From: Mugil cephalus
Taxonomy: Eukaryota > Chordata > Actinopteri > Mugiliformes > Mugilidae
Direction: 5' to 3'
Length of the DNA: 64,000 bases
NCBI RefSeq assembly: GCF_022458985.1
Contig: NC_061771.1
Coordinates: forward strand, 18,344,001-18,408,000
This document shows, one piece after another, positions 1-10,900 of this stretch; within the stretch, counting starts at the first letter, position 1; every line of letters begins with the position of its first letter. The position numbers and the translations under genes are program-made. The notes under the pieces were generated by a model. It searched no databases and was not told where the DNA came from. It saw only the letters and a list, made by a program, of their open reading frames with translations.

Positions 1-953
1 TGTCCAATTATTTCTGGTTTCTGGTTTTCAAAGTTTGCTGGATGCAAACAAATATGTGAACACTGGCTTTCCACCATTCATATCCAACTTAATTACTTTA
101 ATGGGTGCTAAATAAAATGAGCTCATTAGATTAACGTTACAAGGTGGTGTTGCCGCTGTGGAGCGTTGAATCTGCTGGACATAAAACATAATAAGTTTTA
201 TAAGAACTCAGTCAGAAAAAACGTCCACATAGATTTTAGCTTTGTTCAGCTTTTCAGACACTGATTTGTACAACTTGTTATTAGTCTGCTGCCATGTTTC
301 TAGTCTGAGAGAAAGTGTTGGTGGTTACTAGTCTCTAATATCTTTCAATTGAGCCATTTATCTAAGGTTAGTTACTCTCAATGTGATTATAAGTGTCAGT
401 GTAAAGACAGCAACTAATAACTTAATATCACCAGTTCAGATAAAAGAATTTTTTTAAAAAAGGCACGACACTAAAATCTGTTTGAGTAACAAGGTGTGTA
501 CTTGTATAAACTGCAAAACCAATATGAGGAACAGCCAACATCAGTGGCGAGTTTAAATCCCTGCAGCCGCACAGTTTTCCCAGAAGAATGACGTTTGTTA
601 ATGGGGCCTATCTGTAATTCTCACTTTGATAAGTACCTTTGGTTTCGTGTAACTCTTTAGACAAGGGACCGTGACACAAAAAATTATATATTTACTCACT
701 GAGGAAGTAATTGTTTCACAGACTGTGTGCCATGCAAGATCACAGACAAATATATTTGGTACGTCCCTCAAAGAGTAGATTCTGACTAAAGCTGCAAAGC
801 TGATTGTCCATCACTTGGAAACATCTAATTAAACAACATCAGACTCGCTCACTTATCTCTTTATCCTTATTCATTAATAATTTGGTAAGATATTAAACCA
901 CACTCTTCAGCAGATCTACTTTGCTAAAGACTTTTTGTGCATTCATTCTTTAG
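1..953 (+). other. med28 intron 1 (3' part)
   Basis: AT-rich sequence left of the first med28 exon seen. It ends in a pyrimidine-rich tract and the acceptor TAG at 951-953. I looked for the expected first exon (Met start, Gly/Pro-rich segment, then a short acidic stretch ending in an FEA-like motif) and did not find it, so that exon should lie left of the window. Nothing else recognised. Confidence 0.6.
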
Positions 954-1740
954 GCTTGTTTTGCATCCCTGGTAAGCCAGGACTATGTTAATGGAACGGA
1001 CCAGGAGGAGATACGAACTGGTGAGTAAAGCCCTGTATGTTATTTTCTCCTGTGTCTTACGCTGCAGTGTGTGTTCTGATGTTGTATGTAAAGTTTCTGT
1101 CTGATGACTCCAGGGGTGGACCAGTGCATACAAAAGTTCCTGGATGTGGCTCGGCAAACGGAGTGCTTCTTTTTACAGAAAAGGCTTCAGCTTTCTGTGC
1201 AGAAACCAGAGCAGGTGGTGAAAGAGGTAAAGTAGCCGGATTTCCATACAAGGCCTACCTCTAAACCACTTCGCACCGCCCACTTTAAATCGACATTTCC
1301 ATTGCTAATGATGACTGGAAAAGTAATGTCGTTCTCTACCAACCCGAGAATGGTTTTCTCCAAACTCCTCATCTTATCCGTTGTTTTCCTAACATTTGTG
1401 TGTAAAATCTACTCCTGATCCTTGAATTCTCCGTAAAGGCTAATCCTAAACATGGCCACTCATGTATTATTTATTTCTCTCCATTTGCCAGTATGCCTTC
1501 TCTCTTCTCAAGAACGTTTCTTTTTTCTCACTTCAGGATGTGTCAGAGTTGCGTAATGAACTGCAGAGGAAAGAAATGCTGGTTCAGAAGCACTTGACCA
1601 AGCTGCACCACTGGCAACAAGTGCTGGAGGACGTGAGCCTTCAGCATCGCAAACCGTCAGACCTTCCCCCTCCCGGACCGCTGGCCTTTCTGGAGCAGGC
1701 CTCCGCGAGTCTGCCCCCCGCTCCTTTAAAACCAAACTAA
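954..1740 (+). CDS. med28: Mediator complex subunit 28 (partial, last three coding exons)
   Basis: MED28 is a small helical subunit of the Mediator head module, which links transcription factors to RNA polymerase II in the nucleus. Three coding exons are seen: 954-1020, 1114-1226 and 1537-1740, with the stop codon TAA at 1738-1740. Junctions are canonical (TAG/GTGAGT, CAG/GTAAAG, CAG) and phases fit: the first exon ends in phase 1 and the next opens with two bases to complete a Gly. The first exon reads [21 protein letters not shown]; the second holds [20 protein letters not shown]; the third holds [20 protein letters not shown], then a Pro-rich tail and [16 protein letters not shown]. All are hallmark MED28 segments, and the middle part should form the coiled coil. 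The N-terminal exon is outside the window, so about 50-60 residues are missing. The call rests on near-identity to the remembered vertebrate protein. Confidence 0.95.
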
Positions 1741-2115
1741 CACAATAAAGGTGCAGTCACGTTAGTAGAAACTTCCCCACGCCCAGGCTGAATAATTAAG
1801 AATGTTTCTCCACATAACAGTGTTCACATCTGTAAGGTTGATGTTCTGACCTGAGCGTGTGCCACAGCTGGTTGGAGGCTAAAACAGGAAATGCATTCAT
1901 CTGGGTTTATTTGAAGTAAATGGGAGGAACAATAGAGACTTGTGGGACAGAAGTGTATTTGAAAACCTCACGTGTTGCCCACTGCTGATATCTGACACAG
2001 CTGAGGATCAGTTTGCTGCCAGGAAATAATGGCATAGTTTTATTATTTCTTCTGTATTTTGATTTGTGTAAATATTTCCATTGCTCACTTTTTTACTGTA
2101 AAAATAAAATTTGTG
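1741..2115 (+). other. med28 3' untranslated region
   Basis: Follows the med28 stop. It is AT-rich and carries two AATAAA hexamers, at 1744-1749 (only three bases after the stop) and at 2103-2108 after a T-rich stretch. The second, with T-rich flanks, is the more likely main 3' end; the first would give almost no 3' UTR. Confidence 0.5.
2103..2108 (+). terminator. Probable med28 polyadenylation signal AATAAA
   Basis: Canonical hexamer in a T-rich setting about 365 bases after the med28 stop codon. Confidence 0.5.
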
Positions 2116-3189
2116 TATTTTGAACCAGGACTTGAGCCTTATACATTTTATATATGTTATTGAAAACAATGTCTGATTTATTGAAGCATGCATTCCTTTA
2201 CTATGATTACTATTCAGCATGAAAACAGATGTATAAAACCTCCTAAGAAGATGACCTCTGATAACGTCAGGAGGGTTATCTCGGCTCTGACTGAACCTCT
2301 GCTACAAACAGTGGGACATGAAGCTTACAGGGTGTCTCAAAGTGAAAAGATCAAACTGACGCTATCAAGTTGCACCATTTAATTTGTATGGCCAAGGATT
2401 TTACTTCAGGTTTCGACACTTCATTCCTCTGATTTTATGCAAATCTACTAAATCAATTCCAAGCCCTATTAATCACTCACTGTTCCAGTAGTAGCTGGAG
2501 TACTTACAAAGTTATTACTTAGACATATCAGCTGTATTTACATAAAATATCACAGCTTAAGCTCGTCATTATGGTTAAAAAAAAAAAAAAAACTACCTGC
2601 CAACATCACCCGCATTAAATCATGACAGAGGAATGATGATTGAAGACTGAGCCTCCTGACAGCCTGCTGTCCCTGATGTATTCAGCGTTTTCACACCATA
2701 ACAGACTTGTTCTGTTCGGCTTCGCAGCTCTCGCCTGCTCACTGACATTACATTCAGACTAAAATCCTCACAGATGGGTTCCAGGGACAAAGCTCTCCAC
2801 CAAGCAGGAGTCTGTGGTCGATACACGAGGAAACCTGGATTGTGAATTATTTATTAGGTCACTAATAACCCTCTCTCTAATTGAGATCACGTCTAGTGGA
2901 CTGAGTTAGCTAGTTATGTATCTTCTAGATTAGTCCATGCCCTTTTCTTGTGGGGAATCACTGAGGGAAAGGTACACTGTAAAAAGAATGAATAAATTGT
3001 TATACAAGTCAAATTTATAAGACACAATCATACATCATCTAATTATGAGAAAATATTAGTATTGTCAGTTTCCAGATCAAGGTTATAAAATGCTGAAGCA
3101 AACTAAGTCAAAACTGTACAGTGCTGCACAAAAGCTTTGGTCCATGTCTTGCTGTTCCTCTAACTATGTTGAAATTATGAGATTAGATT

Positions 3190-3350
3190 CATAAAGGACT
3201 CTGATGAGGACAATCACACACACGTTTTAACTGGAGACAAGAGGTGGCTCAAAAGAGGAGTAAAGGAGGACATCTCTGAGACACCACTCAAAAGGCAGTC
3301 ACCCCATTCTCATCTCCAGTCTAGACATCCTGGCCATTAATGGACCTTTT
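3190..3350 (+). repeat. Degraded dispersed repeat, copy 1
   Basis: Includes ACACGTTTTAACTGGAGACA followed by an AAAGAGGAGTAAAGGAGGAC stretch and a later GGCCATTAATGGACC. A related, diverged copy lies at 59920-60120 in the tll1 intron. Family not identified. Limits are approximate. Confidence 0.4.
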
Positions 3351-3558
3351 ATTCCCACCCAGGTTAACCTGAATAACGTCCTCTAATTCAGGGTGTTATG
3401 GAATTATGTAAATTAAAAGTCAAAATCTTACACAACCAAATTAAAGGTGTAAAGTGTTTTGACTGAAATAAAATGTATGCGGTGACATGTAAGAATTGTG
3501 GGACAAATCATGAGAATGCAAATCAATTTTTTGGGAAGTAAAAAATACATTAAAAAAT

Positions 3559-3621
3559 ATAGAATAGAATAGAATAGAATAGAATAGAATAGAATAGAAT
3601 AGAATAGAATAGAATAGAATG
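3559..3621. repeat. (AGAAT)n pentanucleotide microsatellite
   Basis: About twelve nearly perfect AGAAT units. On the minus strand it produces a spurious repetitive open frame (LFYSI)n. Confidence 0.95.
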
Positions 3622-4199
3622 TAGAACACGGGTTGTACAGTGCAAAGAAACAGTATTAAAAAATAATTTTAATTAAAAATGGGAATGGAATGCTATAAAA
3701 ATTGTCATCCGGTATAAATAGAAACATTAAGAGTCCACAGACTTCTGAAATCCAAATAAAATAATAATACAGTTGAAATGTTGCTGTAATTTTGTTCATT
3801 TGATCCTTTTTGTCAGAGTAATCAGTCACGTTTAATTACTAGGCCAACGTGAAGCAACATTGACCCGTTATAATGCAATTCACTCTATAAATATATGATA
3901 ATAATACGTCCATATGTCCAGACAGTGGTTCCCCCAGAGTTACCGTGTGTGTTTCCATTGACTACTACAGTCCGTGCGTCCTCCTCAGTCTTCCACAGCT
4001 AGAGGGAGACTGCGCTTTCTTCTGGGACGCCTTGGCCACTCCGAGCACCGTCTTTGCAGGCATGTCCTTGTTTGTGCGTTTTAATCAGCGATTGGAAAAT
4101 AACAGGTAGCCTTGTCCGTCCGCTTCTCGCACCCATAAACACCCAGGAGTAAAGATAAGGGAGGGTGGGGGGGACACAGAGTAAAAATAAACCCCGTTT

Positions 4200-4500
4200 G
4201 TCACAGCGGTGGCCTCATTTCCTGCGCGCTTTTCTGGGCCGTCACAAGGAGCGGTCCTCTGGGCTTCAGCAGCCGGGCTCAATCGCAACGTGTCTGTGGA
4301 GAGTGTCACCGCAGTCGGGGCTGTGTGTTTATGTGAAGCAGGCTGCTTTAATGGGGCTGCCGTCAGCCCGTCTCTCCGCCTCTGGACAGATGATCGCCGT
4401 GATTCACGCCTGAATTTAGACCCTCTAAAGACGCCTCTGTGGATATGGAATGGTGCATGCCGCTGGGCCAAGTTTTCAGCCTCTGAAAAACCCCGGAATC
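4200..4500 (+). promoter_or_regulatory. klhl2 promoter / 5' UTR region
   Basis: CpG-containing, GC-richer sequence directly upstream of the klhl2 start, in contrast with the AT-rich flank. No TATA box is evident, as expected for a broadly expressed gene. An in-frame stop (TAA at 4426-4428) followed by ATG at 4450 and ATG at 4501 bounds the possible start codons. The transcription start cannot be placed from sequence alone. Confidence 0.45.
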
Positions 4501-4517
4501 ATGGACAGTCACCCGCT
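4501..4517 (+). other. klhl2: klhl2 first coding exon (17 nt)
   Basis: ATG at 4501 in good context (A at -3, G at +4) codes MDSHP plus two bases of a Leu codon, then a consensus donor GTAAGT at 4518. Exon 2 opens with the one base that completes the codon, then [13 protein letters not shown], which resembles the human KLHL2 N-terminus where a short leader precedes a CTK motif. The phase match and perfect donor support the call; no transcript was available to confirm it. Confidence 0.75.
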
Positions 4518-4957
4518 GTAAGTGCAAAAAGCTGCTGAGTCCGTGTGTGTGTGTGTCTTTGTGTGTGTGTGTGAGTGTGTGTTGACGTTTCCCAGTAAGC
4601 TGCTTGACGGATGGTGCCGCATTGACAGAGACAGCGGCCAGCCGGTGTGGCTGCTCGCTGACCGGGGAGACCGAGCGCTGATGCCCGGGGACCAGATCAC
4701 CGAGTCCGTCGGTGCAGGAGCAGGCTGCACGGCTCCCCGGTTGTCACATATACATATATATACATGTCCATACACGCACGCATAATGCTGTGTTCGTTGG
4801 CCCAACGTAGGTGTTTTTGTTTGTTGAGGTGATGTGTGTTAACAGCTACACAAACATGTGTGTGTGGGTGTGTTTGTGACAGAAAACAAGGGACACGTGA
4901 TTTCACCAGGAGTAAAAAATAATTATGTCGTTTGTTTTATTGTGCAAGAGAGAAGGC

Positions 4958-4997
<40 letters not shown>

Positions 4998-7900
4998 ATT
5001 TATAAAGAACATGTACATAACTACTGTATTCACCTGACATGCTTTCCTCCCCTGCTTCACTGTGCTGCGCTGATCACAGGCAAATTATACACATTTTACC
5101 CCATAACGTTAAATACACAATTCAGATTAAGATTTTGCATGCAAAACGTTTAATCAATATGACACTCAGAATATTACTAAAAATAATATTAGATGTCTGT
5201 GAAGGTTCTCAGTGCGGGTCATGGATCAAGAAGTCTCAACCAGTTGCCTTTGATTCAGCTTTGTTGTTTTTTTTTTTTATGGGGGGATATTTTTGGAAAC
5301 ATTTGGCTTGCATCCACTACGTTTACTTAAACTTTAAAAAGATCCGTGGAGATGTTCTTTTTTTCTTTCTCACAAGATTCATCACGTGGCCCCGACAATA
5401 AGAGCCCTAACCAGTGGACTGGACTAACATTTGTCCATGATGCTCCTGAATGCTTCAGCATTATGAGTTTGCTAATATGCTGTAATATATCAGAAACGGG
5501 CGACACTTCTCTTCTAAAACACCCTTTTTTATTTTTGTTCCCTTTAGTGTCCTCTGCTCATAATGTTCATCTAATGTCACTTAGAGTGAATGTTACGCTC
5601 GAGGGCCTTTTACTTTAACGTGCAAGTGTGTGTTTATTGTCTCTTCAACGGTACGTTAGTAAAAAACATACAGAGGTGTGGAATGCGGTTTCTCCTAATT
5701 CCACTGTGCTGACAAGACACGCATTAACCGCTGGTAGTGCGGTATTCTCACATAGTATTACTACGTAAATGATCTGAGAACGAGTCCCGGATGCATTTAA
5801 TAATAAAAGCTGAGTTTCATATTAATCTCCATAAACCCTGACGTTGTAGCAAAGCCCCACTGTGTTGCAGTCAGTCTGAGATAACTTAACCAAACACCAC
5901 TTTATTTAAGAATATTCACCATGTCAGTGTAAACTAATAAGCGTGCTCTTAAGACGAGACTCCTGCAGGCCTGGATGGACAGCTGATAAACAAATTGGAA
6001 GTTAATCAAATTACCTAAGCTAACTGACACGCAGCGAACCTGTGGGTCTTGGTTGGTCTCCTGGGAAGTTGCTGCTTTTCCTGATTGAAAATCAATCCTT
6101 GAGGTAATAAAGTGGGCACTGAGTGCATGTTATTCTTTTTAATTTTTTTGTAAGTAAACAGGTTCTTGATCATCAAATCAAGAAATGTTCAAATGTACCA
6201 CACAGACTATTGTGTATCAGGGTGGCTTCATTATTCTCTGTTTATATCTGCGTGTTTTGTCCTTAATGTGCCTGTGCTGTTCTTCTCAGGTGCACCAGAC
6301 TTTGTCCGCACTCTCTGGACAAAGAAGACGGAGTCGAGAGGCAGGGTCCCGTCACCCTGAACCCTCGGCACATGAGGAAGGCGTTCAAAGTCATGAACGA
6401 ACTGCGCAGGTGTCGCACAGTCTCTCTTCGGTTTTTTGTCATCTCGTCATCCCCCAAATTCTCTGTGTGAACTACTTTCTCTTTCCTGTGCGCAGCCAGA
6501 GCCTTTTGTGTGACGTGACCATAGTGGCGGAGGATGTGGAGATCGCCGCTCACAGAGTGGTCCTGGCCGCTGGAAGCCCGTACTTCCATGCAATGTTCAC
6601 GGGTAAGGCTCCATCTTCTTCTTCTTCTTCTTCGTCTTCGCAGCTACACTTCTGGCAGGTGCCTGTTTGTTTTCTAGTTCGCTGATGCAAGGCTGATATG
6701 TGCATGTGTGCTAACAGGGGAGATGGCAGAGAGCAGGGCGAAACGAGTGAGGATAAAGGAGATGGATGGCTGGACTCTGGGCCTGCTGGTAGACTACATC
6801 TACACAGCAGAGATACAGGTCACAGAGGACAATGTGCAGGTAAACGCGCACACATGCATTTTCTTAACTAAAGACTCGTGGATTCTCTGCAGGATCTGAT
6901 CTGACTTGTGCAGGAACATTATGTTACATTTCCTTTTTTTTTTTTCTGAGGACTAAATCACTGTCGTATTGCCAGTCTTTTATTTCATTGTGGCTGCCTT
7001 GGGCACATTCACTGAGGCTCATTCAAATCAATAGCTGTATTAACCTCACGCAGAAACACTCTATTTATTCATGTCACGTTGAAGGTTGAACATTTAATAA
7101 CCAGTTTTAGTGTGATTACTCACAAATCCAAGCTCACAGGAGAGGATTAATAATGAGACTTATTTACTCAAAACTAACAAGACGACTTTAGCAGTAATGC
7201 ATACTTAGTGTGTGCCATTTGCGTACCTTGATATCTTTGGAACGACTGAATCTCTTAGCGATGATCTAATCTTGTACTTGTATGAAAAACTGAAACATCA
7301 AACAAGTGAATTCCTGACCATTTCCCCTCGCTACGGTTCTTCTTGCAGTGTCCCAACCAAAGCAATTGTCCAAACAGCCAGTTAAGACTAAAATCAATTT
7401 CTGTTAATGAAATAATGCTATAATTTCTGCTTTTATATTCATTCTAGTCTCCCTGTAGTTACCACTGCCAGTTTTTTTGTGTCACTAGTAATAAATGGAA
7501 CCTTCTGCCAGTATTAAAGTACGTTTCCTGCTCGGATCTATCCTGTGCAGGGGCAGGAAAGAAACTTAAAGAGTCCTAAATGTAGCTGTTTATATGGAGG
7601 ATGAATAATATTGCCTCACGAGATATGCTGTATGTATTTACATCCCACAAAACCTCAGTCAGAATAGAACTTTTTTGACATGCAACAAAGTGGTTTCGCC
7701 TGCTGGGAGTCATCGAATCGGCTGGAAATACAGCAGAGGAAGAAGTTTTATCCTCTTACAGCTTAACTGACATCACCGAATCTATTCATTTGAAGAAGAT
7801 GATCAAAACAGAGCCACATTTTAAGAGGGACTGCTCACAGTGATTCAGGGTTTGTTAACTTTTTCAGACACACAGGGAAGGAAGTCATCGGATAAAGCTT

Positions 7901-10900
7901 TTACAGATTAATGGTGCTCAGATCACCGCTCTCAATTCCTTCTGATCGGGCCAGTCTGTACTGATAGAGTTGGTTGAATAGCGCATTTTTATTCTGATTA
8001 TTGAAGGTATACTAGTGTCGAGATACACAAATCAGGCATAACATTAAAACCAGCTTGCTGATATTGTGTGGCTCTCCCTTGTGCTTCCAAAACAGTTGTG
8101 GTAAACACAAGAGAATGGACATGGGCCTTCTGAGGGTGTCCTGTGGTGTCTGGTAAAGGGATGTTGTCAGTGGAGGCATTTTGGTCTTATGGGTTAAGGA
8201 AAGGGGACTCTATGGATCAAGCTTGTTCTAGATATCCCACTAGTTTGGGATCTAGTGAATTTAAATTGTTAAGTCGTTCCTAAACCATTGTTCAGTCACT
8301 TCAGCGTGTGTCTGTGTCAGTCTGCATCCTGTTGGGGATGACTTCTACCATCAAGGAGTGTCACTGCCATGTGTTGGGGGTGCCTGGTCTGGTCTAGGTG
8401 GGTGGTTCATGTCTAGGTAACATCCACATGAATGCACACACAACATTGTATTATCACAAGATGGTCAATGTTATTCACTTCTCCTGTCAGTGGTTCTAAT
8501 GTTGTGGCTGATTGGTGTAAATACAGCAGACTGTCTTTTTAAATCTCTCTCAATCTCAGTGCAAGTTTACACTTTAGAAAAAAGTAAAAATTATTTCATT
8601 GATCCATTGAACAGTCCTCTAAGATTGAACCTGAATAAAAAGTTGTTAATACAACACGATACAATACAATTACACGATTGTGTCTCCGTACACCATGTCA
8701 GCCCTTTACTCAGTCAGTATCATGTTGCACTAAACCTTCCACCTGTGTGTGAACCTTGTGTTTTGGTTTGTCAGGCGCTGTTGCCTGCAGCAGGACTGCT
8801 TCAGCTGAATGAGGTGAAAAAGGCTTGTTGTGAGTTCCTGAGCTCTCAGCTTCATCCGTCCAACTGTCTGGGAATACGAGCCTTCGCTGACCTGCACGCT
8901 TGCTCCCAGCTCCTCGCGCAGGCGAACAGCTATGCAGGTGAGTGTGCGTTTTTATGTGCGTGCGCGCGGCGGCACATCTTGCTGCTCTGTTAAAATTAGT
9001 CGGTGTGTATCCTGGAGGATGTAGGACAGCGGAGGAGACAGAATGAGGACAGGTGTAATTAATTAAAGTTCAGAGACAAACACAGTTATGGAAAGTAGGT
9101 GTGTTTGTGTGCAGCTGCTTACACTTTATGTTTGTGCTGACAGAGCAACATTTTACCGAGGTGGTTGGGAGCGAGGAGTTCCTCAATTTGGGCATGGAGC
9201 AAGTGTCCAGCCTCATCGCCAGTGACAAGCTCACGATTCCCACAGAGGAGAAGGTACACGCTCTCATCCTGCTCATTACAAAGAGGCATGACACGACAAC
9301 CAGCAGATGACGACACACGTGTGCTTTTACATTGCTGTGTAGGTTTTTGAAGCGGTGATAGCTTGGGTCAACCACGACAAAGATGTCCGCCAGGAACACT
9401 TGGCTCACCTGATGGAACACGTCCGCCTGCCGCTTCTCTCCAGAGAATACTTGGTGCAGGTAATGTTTGTGAGTTTGTTATCGGAGCTTTTGAGTCCACT
9501 CAGTAGCCACATGACGCCATCCCAGGCGGCTGGGTTACATTTTGAAGATTTAACAGGACATGTTGAATTGTGCCATACCACTGATGGTCACTACTCCAGA
9601 AAATCTTTAGAAGCATTTGAATGACTTGTTTTTGGCGGTATTTAGGCAAAAGTTTCAGTCGCCACTGTTGAAAGTGAAGCAGGAAGTGGACATTGAAATG
9701 AACCTGACTGGCAAAAAAGATAGAGTAAGAAGTAGTGTTTGGGTTGTTACAGACCGAGCCAATATAAATGGCTTGCACCACTGTTGGCTATGTGCGTAGT
9801 TCATGGCGTCTTTGTCCTGCAGTACTCTAAATGGGCCCTAACCCTTACTTTAAGTCATTATGATGTCATGAGTTAGATTCACCTATGATCCAAGTGCTAG
9901 CAGTCAATTTGAAAACACTTCCTTAACAAAGTAAATATTGAGCCTCAAATAGAGGGACGTTCAGGTGCGTGCCTGTCTTGATCTGGATGTCAGTTTTAGC
10001 CACCCCTCACTCTTCCCCAGTTCCTCGCTCTCATCCAGATCTGGCTATGCATGGCTTAAAAAAACCTTCAAAACTGTACCACCATCCTGCGTGTTGTCAC
10101 CGTGGCTACATCGACCTTTTGTATACAGCCTGTGGTTTGTCATTATATCACTAATCACCACATACAGTATATAGATAGATAGATGCTTTATTAATCCCAA
10201 ACTGGGAAATATCACAGTAGCAGCAGCAATGTTTTTTTTTTTTTAAGCATTAATGTTTGACAGTATATTGTATTTATGACATCTAGAAGCATAAAGTCAG
10301 GTGAACTTTGTTGCTTGGCATGAGATACAGTAGACCACTTACTGTCAGCCTTTCCCATTGGCTCTGCTACTTCCCAGGTATCATTGGTCCAAATTTAAAG
10401 TGGGCTTTTTGTTAGGTGGTGTCGTCCGTTCCCAAAAAATTCAATGATCGAGGAGGAACATTTACAGAGCAGATATATCAGCGGATTCAGAACAGTTGTT
10501 TTACACATTTTTATTACAGACATGAACAACATGAACATCAATAAAATGTAAGTGCACACAAGACAAGAGAGCGGTACCAAAGTCATCACCGCATGTTGGA
10601 AGCAGGATTTAATTAAAATCAATTAATCATATCCTGATTGTTGTGTATCCACGGAGGTCAAACACTGATGTAAGCAAACAGAGCAAAGTGAGCCATGTGT
10701 CTAGGTACTTTGTCACTGAAACAGGATTTTCACGTTAAACAGAACTGCTAACTGGGAATTAGACTTTTCGAGTCGTGCTCTCCCATACATTTGACTTTAA
10801 TTCAAATATACATTTGAGCGTACTCTATAATTTTGTGTTTTGTAAATACTGCCAGCTCACTGGTTCCTCTCTCACTGTTTTGTTGTGTCAGCGGGTGGAG

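Larger units (their letters stand above)
2116..4199. other. Intergenic region between med28 and klhl2
   Basis: No coding exon recognised. It holds a poly-A run at 2578-2592, a degraded dispersed repeat around 3190-3350 (listed separately) and a pentanucleotide array at 3559-3621. Small open frames here carry no family signal. Confidence 0.6.

Noticed and set aside
4085-4538. Overlapping open frames on both strands just upstream of klhl2
   Set aside because: GC-rich promoter and 5' UTR sequence tends to lack stops; no domain or conserved motif was seen.
6185-6685. 166-codon frame across klhl2 exons 2 and 3 with a Ser run
   Set aside because: It reads exon 2 in the wrong frame and continues through introns; the Ser run is an intronic (TCT)n tract just after the exon 3 donor.
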